Origin: Bdellovibrionales bacterium
Lineage (GTDB): Bacteria; Bdellovibrionota; Bacteriovoracia; Bacteriovoracales; Bacteriovoracaceae
Direction: 5' to 3'
Length of the DNA: 5,335 nt
NCBI GenBank assembly: GCA_023250775.1
Contig: JAHFAA010000296.1
Location: forward strand, 1 to 5,335
Shown here: positions 1 to 5,335 of the stretch, one piece after another
How positions within the stretch are numbered: position 1 is the first letter of the stretch
How the letters are laid out: every line of letters starts with the position of its first letter
The notes under the pieces: generated by a model
Told to the model about the DNA's origin: nothing
Database searches by the model: none
What the model saw: the letters and a program-made list of their open reading frames with translations, nothing else
Made by a program: the position numbers and the translations under genes

Positions 1-1
1 A

Positions 2-55
2 AGCACGGAGTTTCTGGCCCCCAGCACCGCCTATGACTCAGCACTCGGTAAGTAA
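2..55 (+). CDS. possible C-terminal tail of an upstream gene (partial)
   Basis: From base 2 a frame stays open for 17 codons to a TAA at 53-55 and would read STEFLAPSTAYDSALGK. The fragment is too short to assign to any family. A second + frame is also open to a TGA at 75-77, so the frame choice is not proven. The minus strand shows no convincing start or long open frame here. If real, this gene ends 48 bases before the histidine kinase start. The gap is filled mostly by the inverted repeat at 64-96. Existence is uncertain and function is unknown. Confidence 0.3.
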   Translation, partial: STEFLAPSTAYDSALGK

Positions 56-63
56 TGGCCGGC

Positions 64-96
64 CCCTACATTTTTGAGTAAATTGAGAATGTAGGG
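64..96 (+). promoter_or_regulatory. inverted repeat overlapping the kinase ribosome binding site
   Basis: Seen directly: CCCTACATT at 64-72 and its perfect reverse complement AATGTAGGG at 88-96, separated by 15 bases. The stem can extend inward by wobble pairs. The spacer holds two copies of TTGAG (74-78 and 83-87), nine bases apart. No T-run follows on either strand, so it is a poor intrinsic terminator. The right arm includes AGGG, the only Shine-Dalgarno-like stretch before the TTG at 104. Inference: either an RNA hairpin that limits kinase translation, or a DNA operator for a regulator, possibly the cognate response regulator. Confidence 0.5.
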
Positions 97-103
97 AAAC
101 ACT

Positions 104-1054
104 TTGCGCTTAAAACACTTATTTCATCCAATCACTATTTTTATTCTGTCTATCCTGGCGCTCGGGCTGTCGCTTTTTTTGTATATTCATTGGTATTTGA
201 AGGCCACCGACACCTTCATGGCCTTTGCCGAAAAACACGGACTGGATTCCTCCACCATGATGGCGGGCCAAACTTGGGCGGTCATTTTAACCCTCTCCAT
301 CCTGGTTGGAATCATCTTGTTTGGCATGCTGCTGATCTTTATCTACTACCAAAAAGTTATTGGTCTCTATCGACAGCAACAAAATTTTATCAACGGATTT
401 ACGCATGAATTAAAAACTCCCGTGGCGAGCTTGAAACTTTATCTCGATACCTTCAAAAAACCTCAGCTGCCACGCGCAGATCAACTTCAATACATCGACT
501 ATATGTTGACTGACGTCGAACGACTTTCGGGAAACATCAACAGAATTTTAAATTTGGCCAAGATCGAGGACCGGCAACATCTTGATGAATTTCAAAGAAT
601 CAACCTTTATGATTTCACCGCCGGTATTTTAAAAAATAATCCTCACCTTTTTCCTCCCTCTCGAGTGCAGCTCATGCCCATTTCGGACGTGACCCCATAC
701 ACCTATCCTGTCATGACTGGGGCCTTTGAAATTATGCTTATGAATTTAATTTTAAATGGTCTCACCCACAACCATTCAAAACAGCCGCTTGTTTTAATCA
801 AGTTTGCGTTGGGGCCGAAAGGATCGATTATTGTCACGGTCGAGGACAATGGACTTGGCATTGCGAAAACCGAGCGCAAAAAAATTTTCAAAAAGTTTTA
901 TCAGATTGGAAGCGCCCCCAAAGGCAATGGACTTGGTTTGTTTTTAGTTCACCAAATTGTTAAACTTCATCATGGAACAATAGTCATTGATGATTCTCCG
1001 CAAGGTGGTAGTATTTTTACAACAACTTTCCCCCCAAGGCCGAAGTTAGCATGA
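104..1054 (+). CDS. two-component sensor histidine kinase, membrane bound, short sensor loop
   Basis: Inner-membrane sensor kinase that autophosphorylates on His and passes the phosphate to the response regulator encoded next. It is 316 residues long. Two hydrophobic helices span about residues 9-31 and 58-82, leaving only about 25 residues outside the membrane. The phosphoacceptor H-box is FTHELKTP with His101. The N-box has Asn214 and Asn218, the G1 box is DNGLGI (248-253), the F-box is FKKFYQ (262-267) and the G2 box is GNGLGL (274-279). All catalytic motifs are therefore intact. No HAMP, PAS or GAF domain is evident, and helix 2 leads straight into the dimerisation helix. The TTG at 104 is chosen because an in-frame TAG lies at 92-94 and the next Met (residue 39) would remove the first helix. 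A weak site, AGGGA (93-97), precedes it. The stop codon overlaps the regulator's ATG. The stimulus is unknown. Confidence 0.93.
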   Translation: MRLKHLFHPITIFILSILALGLSLFLYIHWYLKATDTFMAFAEKHGLDSSTMMAGQTWAVILTLSILVGIILFGMLLIFIYYQKVIGLYRQQQNFINGFTHELKTPVASLKLYLDTFKKPQLPRADQLQYIDYMLTDVERLSGNINRILNLAKIEDRQHLDEFQRINLYDFTAGILKNNPHLFPPSRVQLMPISDVTPYTYPVMTGAFEIMLMNLILNGLTHNHSKQPLVLIKFALGPKGSIIVTVEDNGLGIAKTERKKIFKKFYQIGSAPKGNGLGLFLVHQIVKLHHGTIVIDDSPQGGSIFTTTFPPRPKLA

Positions 1055-1782
1055 CTCCCGTTACAAAAAGAGCCGCCCATGTCATGGTTGTCGAGGACGA
1101 GGCGCATCTGGCCCAAGGCCTAAAACTCAATCTCACTCTTCACGGTCATAGTGTTTTCGTTGCCGAAGATGGAGAGATTGCCATTGACGAGTTTAAAAAA
1201 CAAAAATTTGATCTCCTTCTAGTTGACCTTATGTTGCCCAAAATTGATGGCTTTAAAGTCATCGAGGAAGTGCGGAAATATAATGCCAAAATTCCCATTA
1301 TGATTTTGTCGGCCAAAGATGCAAGCATCGACAAGGTTCGAGGTCTGGAACTGGGCGTGGATGATTATCTCACCAAACCTTTTCATTTGGATGAACTCCT
1401 GCTTCGCACGGATAGAATGCTCCTCCGCTCCAGTTGGAATGTCACTGGAGATGAAGTCGAGGGGGAAGAATTGGGTGTCTATTCTTTCGGGCAATCCTGG
1501 GCCGATCTGGGCACGGGCAAAGGTCATGGCCCATCAGGGGACGTTCTGCTGACCGAACAGGAGCGCAAACTTCTTTTGGTTTTTATCAAGAATAGTAAAA
1601 AAATTCTCTCCCGCGACCAGCTCCTTTCCTTGGCATGGGGTTATGAAAAAGGGTTGGAAACGAGAACGGTTGACAGTTTTATCGTCCGCTTGAGAAAATA
1701 TTTTGAAGAAAATCCCAAAAAACCCAAACATTTTATCAGTGTTCGAATGCGAGGATATGTTTTTGAACCTGGTACTAATTAG
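1051..1782 (+). CDS. OmpR/PhoB-family response regulator
   Basis: Cytoplasmic DNA-binding transcription regulator, 243 residues, presumed partner of the kinase just upstream. The receiver domain spans about residues 10-125. It has the acidic pair Glu15/Asp16, the phosphoacceptor Asp59 in LLVDLMLP, Ser87 at the switch position and Lys109 in LTKPF. After a linker of about 25-30 residues with an acidic patch (GDEVEGEE), a winged-helix domain covers about 140-240. Its recognition helix carries TRTVDSFIVRLRKYF (204-218) and it ends with the usual RGYVFEP. This layout is typical of the OmpR/PhoB group, so it probably binds direct repeats. The ATG overlaps the kinase TGA (ATGA), with only a weak site upstream (GAAG at 1042-1045), which suggests translational coupling. 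Target promoters are not known. The TTGAG repeats and dyad before the kinase are one candidate for autoregulation. Confidence 0.95.
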   Translation: MTPVTKRAAHVMVVEDEAHLAQGLKLNLTLHGHSVFVAEDGEIAIDEFKKQKFDLLLVDLMLPKIDGFKVIEEVRKYNAKIPIMILSAKDASIDKVRGLELGVDDYLTKPFHLDELLLRTDRMLLRSSWNVTGDEVEGEELGVYSFGQSWADLGTGKGHGPSGDVLLTEQERKLLLVFIKNSKKILSRDQLLSLAWGYEKGLETRTVDSFIVRLRKYFEENPKKPKHFISVRMRGYVFEPGTN

Positions 1783-1785
1783 CTC

Positions 1786-1790
1786 GAGGA
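1786..1790 (+). promoter_or_regulatory. ribosome binding site of the hydrolase gene
   Basis: GAGGA lies seven bases before the ATG at 1798 and three bases after the response regulator stop codon. It is the best Shine-Dalgarno match in the first operon and fixes the hydrolase start. The hydrolase is therefore translated independently, although it is probably co-transcribed. Confidence 0.8.
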
Positions 1791-1797
1791 TATTTTC

Positions 1798-2688
1798 ATG
1801 GAAGAATTAGGCATCAAAAAAACCTTAACCTTGTCTGACGGCCGCGAAATTGTCTATCGCACCAGCTTTACCGATATCCGCCCTCCCAAAGGAGCACCAC
1901 TGATCGTTTTTAATAACGGTTTGGTGTGTGGCAACGCCTGGTGGTACTACACCATCAAACTTTTTGATTCCATGGGAATTCACTATCTCATGCATGAGTA
2001 CCGAGGACATTTTGATGGAAAATTCCAAGAGGATAAGGCCAAGGTTAACCTGCAACAATTCTCCCATGACCTGGCGGAAATTCTAGATCAAATTGGGGCC
2101 GACAAAGTCGTCATGGTAGGACACAGCATGGGCTGCAACGTCACGCTCAATTATGTCCTGGCGCGTCCGGAAAAAGTTCTGGCCATGGCGCTTATCTCAG
2201 GAACGCCCAAGGCGCCGGGTGAGCATCTCTTCAACTTCAAATATGCTCACAACCTTTTGCCATTTTTGTATTTTGATAATCCCATTAAGAACGTCATTTG
2301 CAACAAACTGTGGAAGAGTTCGCCTTATAACGCTTTGGCCTTGAATTTGGTGCATCGCCTGGGAACCGATTGGGAACGGGTCCCTTACAAAATTATTAAA
2401 TGGTATATGAAAGACCTGGCGAGCATTGATTTTCAGCTTTTTGTACAACTTATCCAGCAGATGGAAAACTATAATGTCTTGGAAGAACTGCATAAAGTGA
2501 AAATCCCATCGCTGGTCGTGGGCGGCTCTAAAGACCCCATGTGTCCTCTCATCTTACAAAAGATGCTGCATGAGAATCTCAAAGGCTCTGAATTTCTGGT
2601 GCTGCCACAATCAAAACATGTGCCTCAAATCGACAATCCAGAGCTGGTGAACGGCAGAATTTTGGCCATGGTGAAACGAGTCTCGTAA
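1798..2688 (+). CDS. alpha/beta-hydrolase, substrate unknown
   Basis: A 296-residue hydrolase of the alpha/beta fold, probably an esterase, lipase or amidase acting in the cytoplasm, as no signal peptide or membrane helix is seen. The nucleophile elbow is GHSMG (108-112) with Ser110. The likely acid is Asp246 in GGSKDPMCP and the likely base is His274 in QSKHVPQ, giving a complete triad in the normal order and spacing. A helical cap would fall at about 140-225, the part that sets specificity. The segment after the first core strand reads VFNNGLVCG (37-45), where many relatives have a His-Gly oxyanion motif. Only 15 bases separate it from the response regulator, so it is probably co-transcribed with the two-component genes. 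It may supply or remove a signal, or simply be a target of the regulator. Family assignment is firm. Substrate and any link to signalling are unknown. Confidence 0.9.
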   Translation: MEELGIKKTLTLSDGREIVYRTSFTDIRPPKGAPLIVFNNGLVCGNAWWYYTIKLFDSMGIHYLMHEYRGHFDGKFQEDKAKVNLQQFSHDLAEILDQIGADKVVMVGHSMGCNVTLNYVLARPEKVLAMALISGTPKAPGEHLFNFKYAHNLLPFLYFDNPIKNVICNKLWKSSPYNALALNLVHRLGTDWERVPYKIIKWYMKDLASIDFQLFVQLIQQMENYNVLEELHKVKIPSLVVGGSKDPMCPLILQKMLHENLKGSEFLVLPQSKHVPQIDNPELVNGRILAMVKRVS

Positions 2689-2793
2689 CGCCGCGCGCCC
2701 ACATGTCAGAAGATATTAAATTCTTCCTTTTCCCAATCGCATTAATTTTCTTTTAAAATGGCTGATCAAGTTTTTTCGTCTGGTTTTTATAAC

Positions 2794-2798
2794 AAGGA
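2794..2798 (+). promoter_or_regulatory. ribosome binding site that decides the protease start
   Basis: AAGGA lies seven bases before the ATG at 2806. An earlier in-frame ATG at 2758 has no such site. It would also add 16 polar residues in front of the signal peptide. The site therefore supports 2806 as the true start. Confidence 0.8.
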
Positions 2799-2805
2799 TG
2801 TGGAA

Positions 2806-4428
2806 ATGAAATTTAAGGCGTTTGCGATCCAACTGTGTCTTTTTCTCGGATGTACATTCTCCCTCTCAGCTTTCTCTTATGTTCACGTCAATGATTCAGG
2901 CAGCAAGGTTGTTTATGATTTCGTTGTTGATAGCGTGAAATTTGAGGCCAAGAATATCGATGGCAACACATTCACGGCCGCCAATTTGGTGGGAGTGGAT
3001 GGTTATACTGGCATTCTTTACGAGGTAGGTTCGCCCGAAGTTCCAGTCATTCGCCTCAACGTCGCCGCCGATAGTGCTGAAGGCATTCAGGTTACAACCC
3101 GAACTTATTTCGCCAAATCCAATCTCCAAATCCATGGCGAATTCAAACCCGTTTTAGAATCGTTGGAAAAAGTCGCCGGTGCTCGCTATGAAATTTACCA
3201 CAACGGTCATTTCAAAAGCATGATGAGCTACCCCGCGAAAGACTTCCAAATCAGAGAAATTGGTCAGGTCCGTGGGCAAAAAATGTTTGAAGTCACTCTC
3301 TTTCCAGTCCAGTTTGTTGGGGCCACCAATCAGATGAACATCACCCGCTCCTATCAAGTTGAAGTGCAAAAAATTGCTGAAGAGAAGGCCGGCACTCCTG
3401 ATGGAATCGTTTTTGTTGTTGGAGCAAAATTTAAAAATTCTGCTGGCCTCAAGAAATACATGGCCAAGAAAACCGCCACTGGTTTAGAGGTTCTTCAGTT
3501 TGATGCCACAGGATTAACACCAGACCAAATCCGCAAAAAAATTAAAGATCTGTATGCTGTTAAAAAGAATTTGAAATATGTTCTGATTATCGGTGATGAC
3601 ACTGATGTTCCAGCCATGGAATCAGATACGATTAGCGGAATTACAGATCACTATTACGCTTCGATCGATACTTCCGATTACGCAACAGATATTCAAACGC
3701 CTGACTTGTTTGTTGGACGAATTTCTGCCGAGTCAGTGGCGCAACTTGAAACTATTCTCCTCAAATATACTCGCTACATAGATGGCGACTTTTCCAACCG
3801 AGGCTGGATGAGCCACGTTTCATTCTTGGCCACTGATGATCGTTGGGAATTAGCTGAAGGAACGCATAATTACGTTATTGATACCTACACCAATTCCCAT
3901 CATTATACTGGGGCCTTCCCGGCCGCTGAACAGGCCGGCGGTGATAAGCTCTATGCCGTAACCTACAATGCGGGCGAAACGGAAGTTATGCAGTCACTGC
4001 TTGCCGGTCGTAGTATCGTCAACTACTCAGGCCATGGCGCCAATACCTTCTGGGATGCTCCGCGAGTTACCCAAGATGATGTACGTTCACTCAGTAAATC
4101 CTCGTCACTTCCTTTTGTTATCTCAAACGCCTGTATTACGGGAGATTTTCGCGTCGATGAATCTTTTGCTGAAACATGGCAACGAAGTGAGTGGGGTTCT
4201 GTCATGTATTGGGGTTCTATGGATTCAACTTACTGGGATGAAGACGATGTCCTAGAACGCAGAATGTTTGACGGAATCTTTACAGGTGGAAAAACAACCT
4301 TCGGCAGCATTACAGATTTTGCGCTACGAGAAATGGCAAAATTTTACGGTGGAAGCGGAAGATCAGATTACTACTTCGAAACATATCATATGTTTGGAGA
4401 CCCATCGATCGCTCTTAGAATTCAATAA
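2806..4428 (+). CDS. secreted gingipain-like cysteine peptidase (family C25)
   Basis: A 540-residue exported cysteine protease. The N terminus is a Sec signal peptide: MKFK, then a hydrophobic core, with likely cleavage near residue 22 or 24 (SLSA-FS-YV). A lipoprotein reading at Cys16 is possible but its lipobox is poor. Residues about 25-195 are beta-rich and contain GSPEVPVIRL (76-85), like the gingipain propeptide, so the protein is probably made as a zymogen. The catalytic domain runs from about 198 to the end. It shows LIIGDD (260-265), DHYYA (281-285), VGRISAES (303-310), the catalytic His410 in NYSGHGAN, the catalytic Cys443 in ISNACITGDF, and FGDPS (530-534) at the end. The His-Cys distance is 33 residues, the same as His211-Cys244 of RgpB. 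It lacks the Ig-like module, adhesin repeats and type IX sorting domain of Porphyromonas gingipains, so it is either periplasmic or exported by another route. Cleavage specificity cannot be read from the sequence. Confidence 0.9.
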   Translation: MKFKAFAIQLCLFLGCTFSLSAFSYVHVNDSGSKVVYDFVVDSVKFEAKNIDGNTFTAANLVGVDGYTGILYEVGSPEVPVIRLNVAADSAEGIQVTTRTYFAKSNLQIHGEFKPVLESLEKVAGARYEIYHNGHFKSMMSYPAKDFQIREIGQVRGQKMFEVTLFPVQFVGATNQMNITRSYQVEVQKIAEEKAGTPDGIVFVVGAKFKNSAGLKKYMAKKTATGLEVLQFDATGLTPDQIRKKIKDLYAVKKNLKYVLIIGDDTDVPAMESDTISGITDHYYASIDTSDYATDIQTPDLFVGRISAESVAQLETILLKYTRYIDGDFSNRGWMSHVSFLATDDRWELAEGTHNYVIDTYTNSHHYTGAFPAAEQAGGDKLYAVTYNAGETEVMQSLLAGRSIVNYSGHGANTFWDAPRVTQDDVRSLSKSSSLPFVISNACITGDFRVDESFAETWQRSEWGSVMYWGSMDSTYWDEDDVLERRMFDGIFTGGKTTFGSITDFALREMAKFYGGSGRSDYYFETYHMFGDPSIALRIQ

Positions 4429-4436
4429 TCTTAATT

Positions 4437-4467
4437 TTGCTCTCTCCAGATTTTCTGGAGAGAGCAA
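4437..4467 (+). terminator. strong hairpin after the protease gene, likely terminator or mRNA end
   Basis: TTGCTCTCTCCAGA (4437-4450) pairs perfectly with 4454-4467 around a TTT loop, giving a 14-bp stem that starts nine bases after the protease stop codon. Position and strength fit a transcript end. The sequence after the stem is AATTCTGCATAAAAT rather than a T-run, and the other strand has no T-run either. Termination may therefore be weak or Rho-assisted, or the hairpin may protect the mRNA 3' end. Its right arm covers the place where the -35 element of the arsD promoter should be, so an operator role is an alternative. Confidence 0.6.
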
Positions 4468-4481
4468 TTCTGCATAAAATC

Positions 4482-4490
4482 TGCTATAAT
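4482..4490 (+). promoter_or_regulatory. extended -10 promoter of the ars operon
   Basis: TGCTATAAT at 4482-4490 is a perfect sigma70 -10 hexamer with the extended TGN motif. It ends seven bases before the arsD ATG at 4498, which puts transcription start at or next to the A of the ATG. The bases at the -35 position (around 4462-4467, GAGCAA) do not match TTGACA, as is common for extended -10 promoters. A near repeat, CTGCATAAAAT at 4470-4480, offers a weaker alternative -10 about ten bases upstream. Confidence 0.7.
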
Positions 4491-4497
4491 CCTCATC

Positions 4498-4869
4498 ATG
4501 ATTACAATTCAAATATTTGAAGGTGCTTTGTGCTGTAGTTCTGGCGTTTGTGGCGTCAATCCTGATGAACAATTGATCACCTTTGCCGCGGATGTTGAAT
4601 GGCTCAAACAAATGGGTGGCAAAATTGAGCGTTTTAATTTGGCCCAGCAACCTATGGCCTTCGCTCAAAATAAAACAGTAAAAAAATTTCTCGAAGAGTC
4701 CGGCCAAGAGGGACTTCCCTTAACCCTCGTCAAAGGAGAAATTGTTCTGACTGGCACTTATCCTGAACGTTGCGATCTTGCCCGTTGGGCCGATGTCGGG
4801 AACCAGGGAGCTTTTATAAAAGTGAAACCAATCGACGGAGGCTGCTGCTCCGGCGGCAAATGCAAGTGA
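4498..4869 (+). CDS. arsD: ArsD, arsenite metallochaperone and weak repressor
   Basis: A 123-residue cytoplasmic protein. Known ArsD binds As(III) or Sb(III) and hands it to the ArsA ATPase, raising ArsA affinity for metalloid. Some members also weakly repress their operon. The metal-binding trio Cys12, Cys13 and Cys18 sits in LCCSSGVCG at the positions essential in E. coli plasmid R773 ArsD. The C-terminal tail GGCCSGGKCK (114-123) adds Cys116, Cys117 and Cys122, resembling the extra vicinal cysteines of the R773 protein. Length and the thioredoxin-like core are normal for the family. The ATG at 4498 matches the usual N terminus, yet no Shine-Dalgarno site precedes it. The -10 promoter sits seven bases away, so translation is probably leaderless. 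The gene overlaps arsA by ten bases. No arsR is seen upstream. Confidence 0.95.
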   Translation: MITIQIFEGALCCSSGVCGVNPDEQLITFAADVEWLKQMGGKIERFNLAQQPMAFAQNKTVKKFLEESGQEGLPLTLVKGEIVLTGTYPERCDLARWADVGNQGAFIKVKPIDGGCCSGGKCK

Positions 4870-5335
4870 CCTCTCTACTCAACTTTCTTCAGCATCCCCC
4901 TATTTTTTTATTTTTTGCCGGCAAAGGTGGCGTGGGAAAAACCTCCATGGCCTGTGCCTCGGCAATTTATCTGGCGGAAAAAGGCAAACATGTCCTACTC
5001 GTAAGCACCGACCCCGCCTCCAACGTAGGGCAAGTTTTTGGAATTGAGATTGGCAATGTCATCACGCTGGTGAAGGACGTGCCTAATTTGGCGGCGCTAG
5101 AAATCGATCCCCAGGCCGCTGCCCAGAATTATCGCGACCGAATTGTGGGGCCAGTTCGCGGAGTCCTGCCAGAGGCCGTGGTAAAAAGTATCGAAGAACA
5201 ATTATCGGGGGCCTGTACCACCGAAATTGCCGCCTTCGATGAATTCACCTCTATTTTAACTGACCCCGAAGTGCAAAAAACCTTTGATCATATTATTTTT
5301 GATACTGCTCCCACCGGCCACACCATTCGCCTCTT
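4860..5335 (+). CDS. arsA: ArsA, arsenite-activated ATPase (5' part, runs off the window)
   Basis: The first 158 residues of the ATPase that drives As(III)/Sb(III) export with ArsB or Acr3. The P-loop is GKGGVGKT (21-28). Asp51 in STDPASN is the switch I region, and Asp148 to His154 in DTAPTGHT is the switch II/signal transduction motif. Cys119 in SGACTTE corresponds to metal-binding Cys113 of R773 ArsA. The stretches LLVSTDPASNVGQVF, EIDPQAAAQ and SGACTTEIAAFDEF agree almost residue for residue with my memory of R773 ArsA, so this is true ArsA and not a Get3-like or ParA-type relative. I chose the ATG at 4860, inside the end of arsD. A GTG at 4866 in the same frame is the alternative. The nearest strong site, GGAGG at 4837-4841, is 18 bases away, so coupling to arsD translation is likely. 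The second ATPase half and the other two metal cysteines would lie beyond the window. Confidence 0.96.
   Translation, partial: MQVTSLLNFLQHPPIFLFFAGKGGVGKTSMACASAIYLAEKGKHVLLVSTDPASNVGQVFGIEIGNVITLVKDVPNLAALEIDPQAAAQNYRDRIVGPVRGVLPEAVVKSIEEQLSGACTTEIAAFDEFTSILTDPEVQKTFDHIIFDTAPTGHTIRL

Noticed and set aside
57..64. GGCCGGCC palindrome at the left edge
   Set aside because: It is an isolated 8-base palindrome with no partner or context. It is likely chance or part of the end of the upstream gene.
1219..1527. Minus-strand open frame of 102 codons
   Set aside because: It lies entirely opposite the response regulator gene, whose domains are intact, and has no recognisable protein features of its own.
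2709..2726. Weak dyad GAAGA/TCTTC after the hydrolase gene as a terminator
   Set aside because: It has only five A/T-rich pairs around an eight-base loop and is followed by mixed T and C. This is too weak to call.
2754..2759. TAAAAT as a -10 element for the protease gene
   Set aside because: No recognisable -35 hexamer lies 16-18 bases upstream, and the region is simply AT-rich. A promoter is likely somewhere in 2689-2805, but I cannot place it.
2758..2805. Longer protease start at the ATG at 2758
   Set aside because: It has no ribosome binding site and would put a polar, partly acidic stretch before the signal peptide. The ATG at 2806 has AAGGA at ideal spacing.
2806..2853. Lipoprotein signal at Cys16 of the protease
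   Set aside because: FLGC is a poor lipobox and hydrophobic residues continue after it. A standard signal peptidase I site near residues 22-24 fits better.
3919..3938. CCGGCC/GGCCGG inverted repeat
   Set aside because: It lies inside the well-supported protease coding region and is short. It is explained by Pro, Ala and Gly codons.
4363..4707. Minus-strand open frame of 114 codons across the protease-arsD junction
   Set aside because: It crosses the strong hairpin and the ars promoter and lies opposite two well-supported genes. Its translation shows no family motif.

Overview
The window carries six genes or gene pieces, all on the + strand, plus a possible remnant of an upstream gene at the left edge. 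The organism looks like a Gram-negative bacterium of moderate G+C content, because it has a Sec-type signal peptide on a gingipain-like protease and proteobacterial-type ArsD and ArsA. A Bdellovibrionota or deltaproteobacterial relative is a guess from this mix of genes. Nothing in the sequence settles the taxon.

Region 1 (about 1-2688) is a compact transcription unit. It holds a TTG-started membrane histidine kinase (104-1054), an OmpR/PhoB-type response regulator whose ATG overlaps the kinase stop codon (1051-1782), and an alpha/beta-hydrolase that starts 15 bases later with a good ribosome binding site (1798-2688). The kinase has only about 25 residues between its two membrane helices and no obvious HAMP domain. 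A 9-bp inverted repeat lies directly before the kinase start, and its right arm contains the only plausible ribosome binding site.

Region 2 (2689-4467) holds one secreted cysteine protease of the gingipain family (MEROPS C25). It has a signal peptide, a propeptide-like N-terminal half and a complete His/Cys catalytic pair. It ends at the catalytic domain, with no C-terminal secretion or adhesin domain. A very strong hairpin (14-bp stem, 3-nt loop) follows its stop codon.

Region 3 (4482-5335) is the start of an arsenic resistance operon: arsD, then arsA, which runs off the window. A perfect extended -10 promoter lies so close to the arsD ATG that the transcript should begin at or next to the start codon, so the mRNA is probably leaderless. 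ArsD delivers As(III) or Sb(III) to the ArsA ATPase, which normally powers an ArsB or Acr3 efflux pump. The pump gene and any arsR are not in the window.

I do not see an undescribed multi-gene system here. The most interesting points are the probable leaderless arsD, the stand-alone gingipain-like protease, the hairpin masking the kinase start, and the fixed linkage of a hydrolase to a two-component system.
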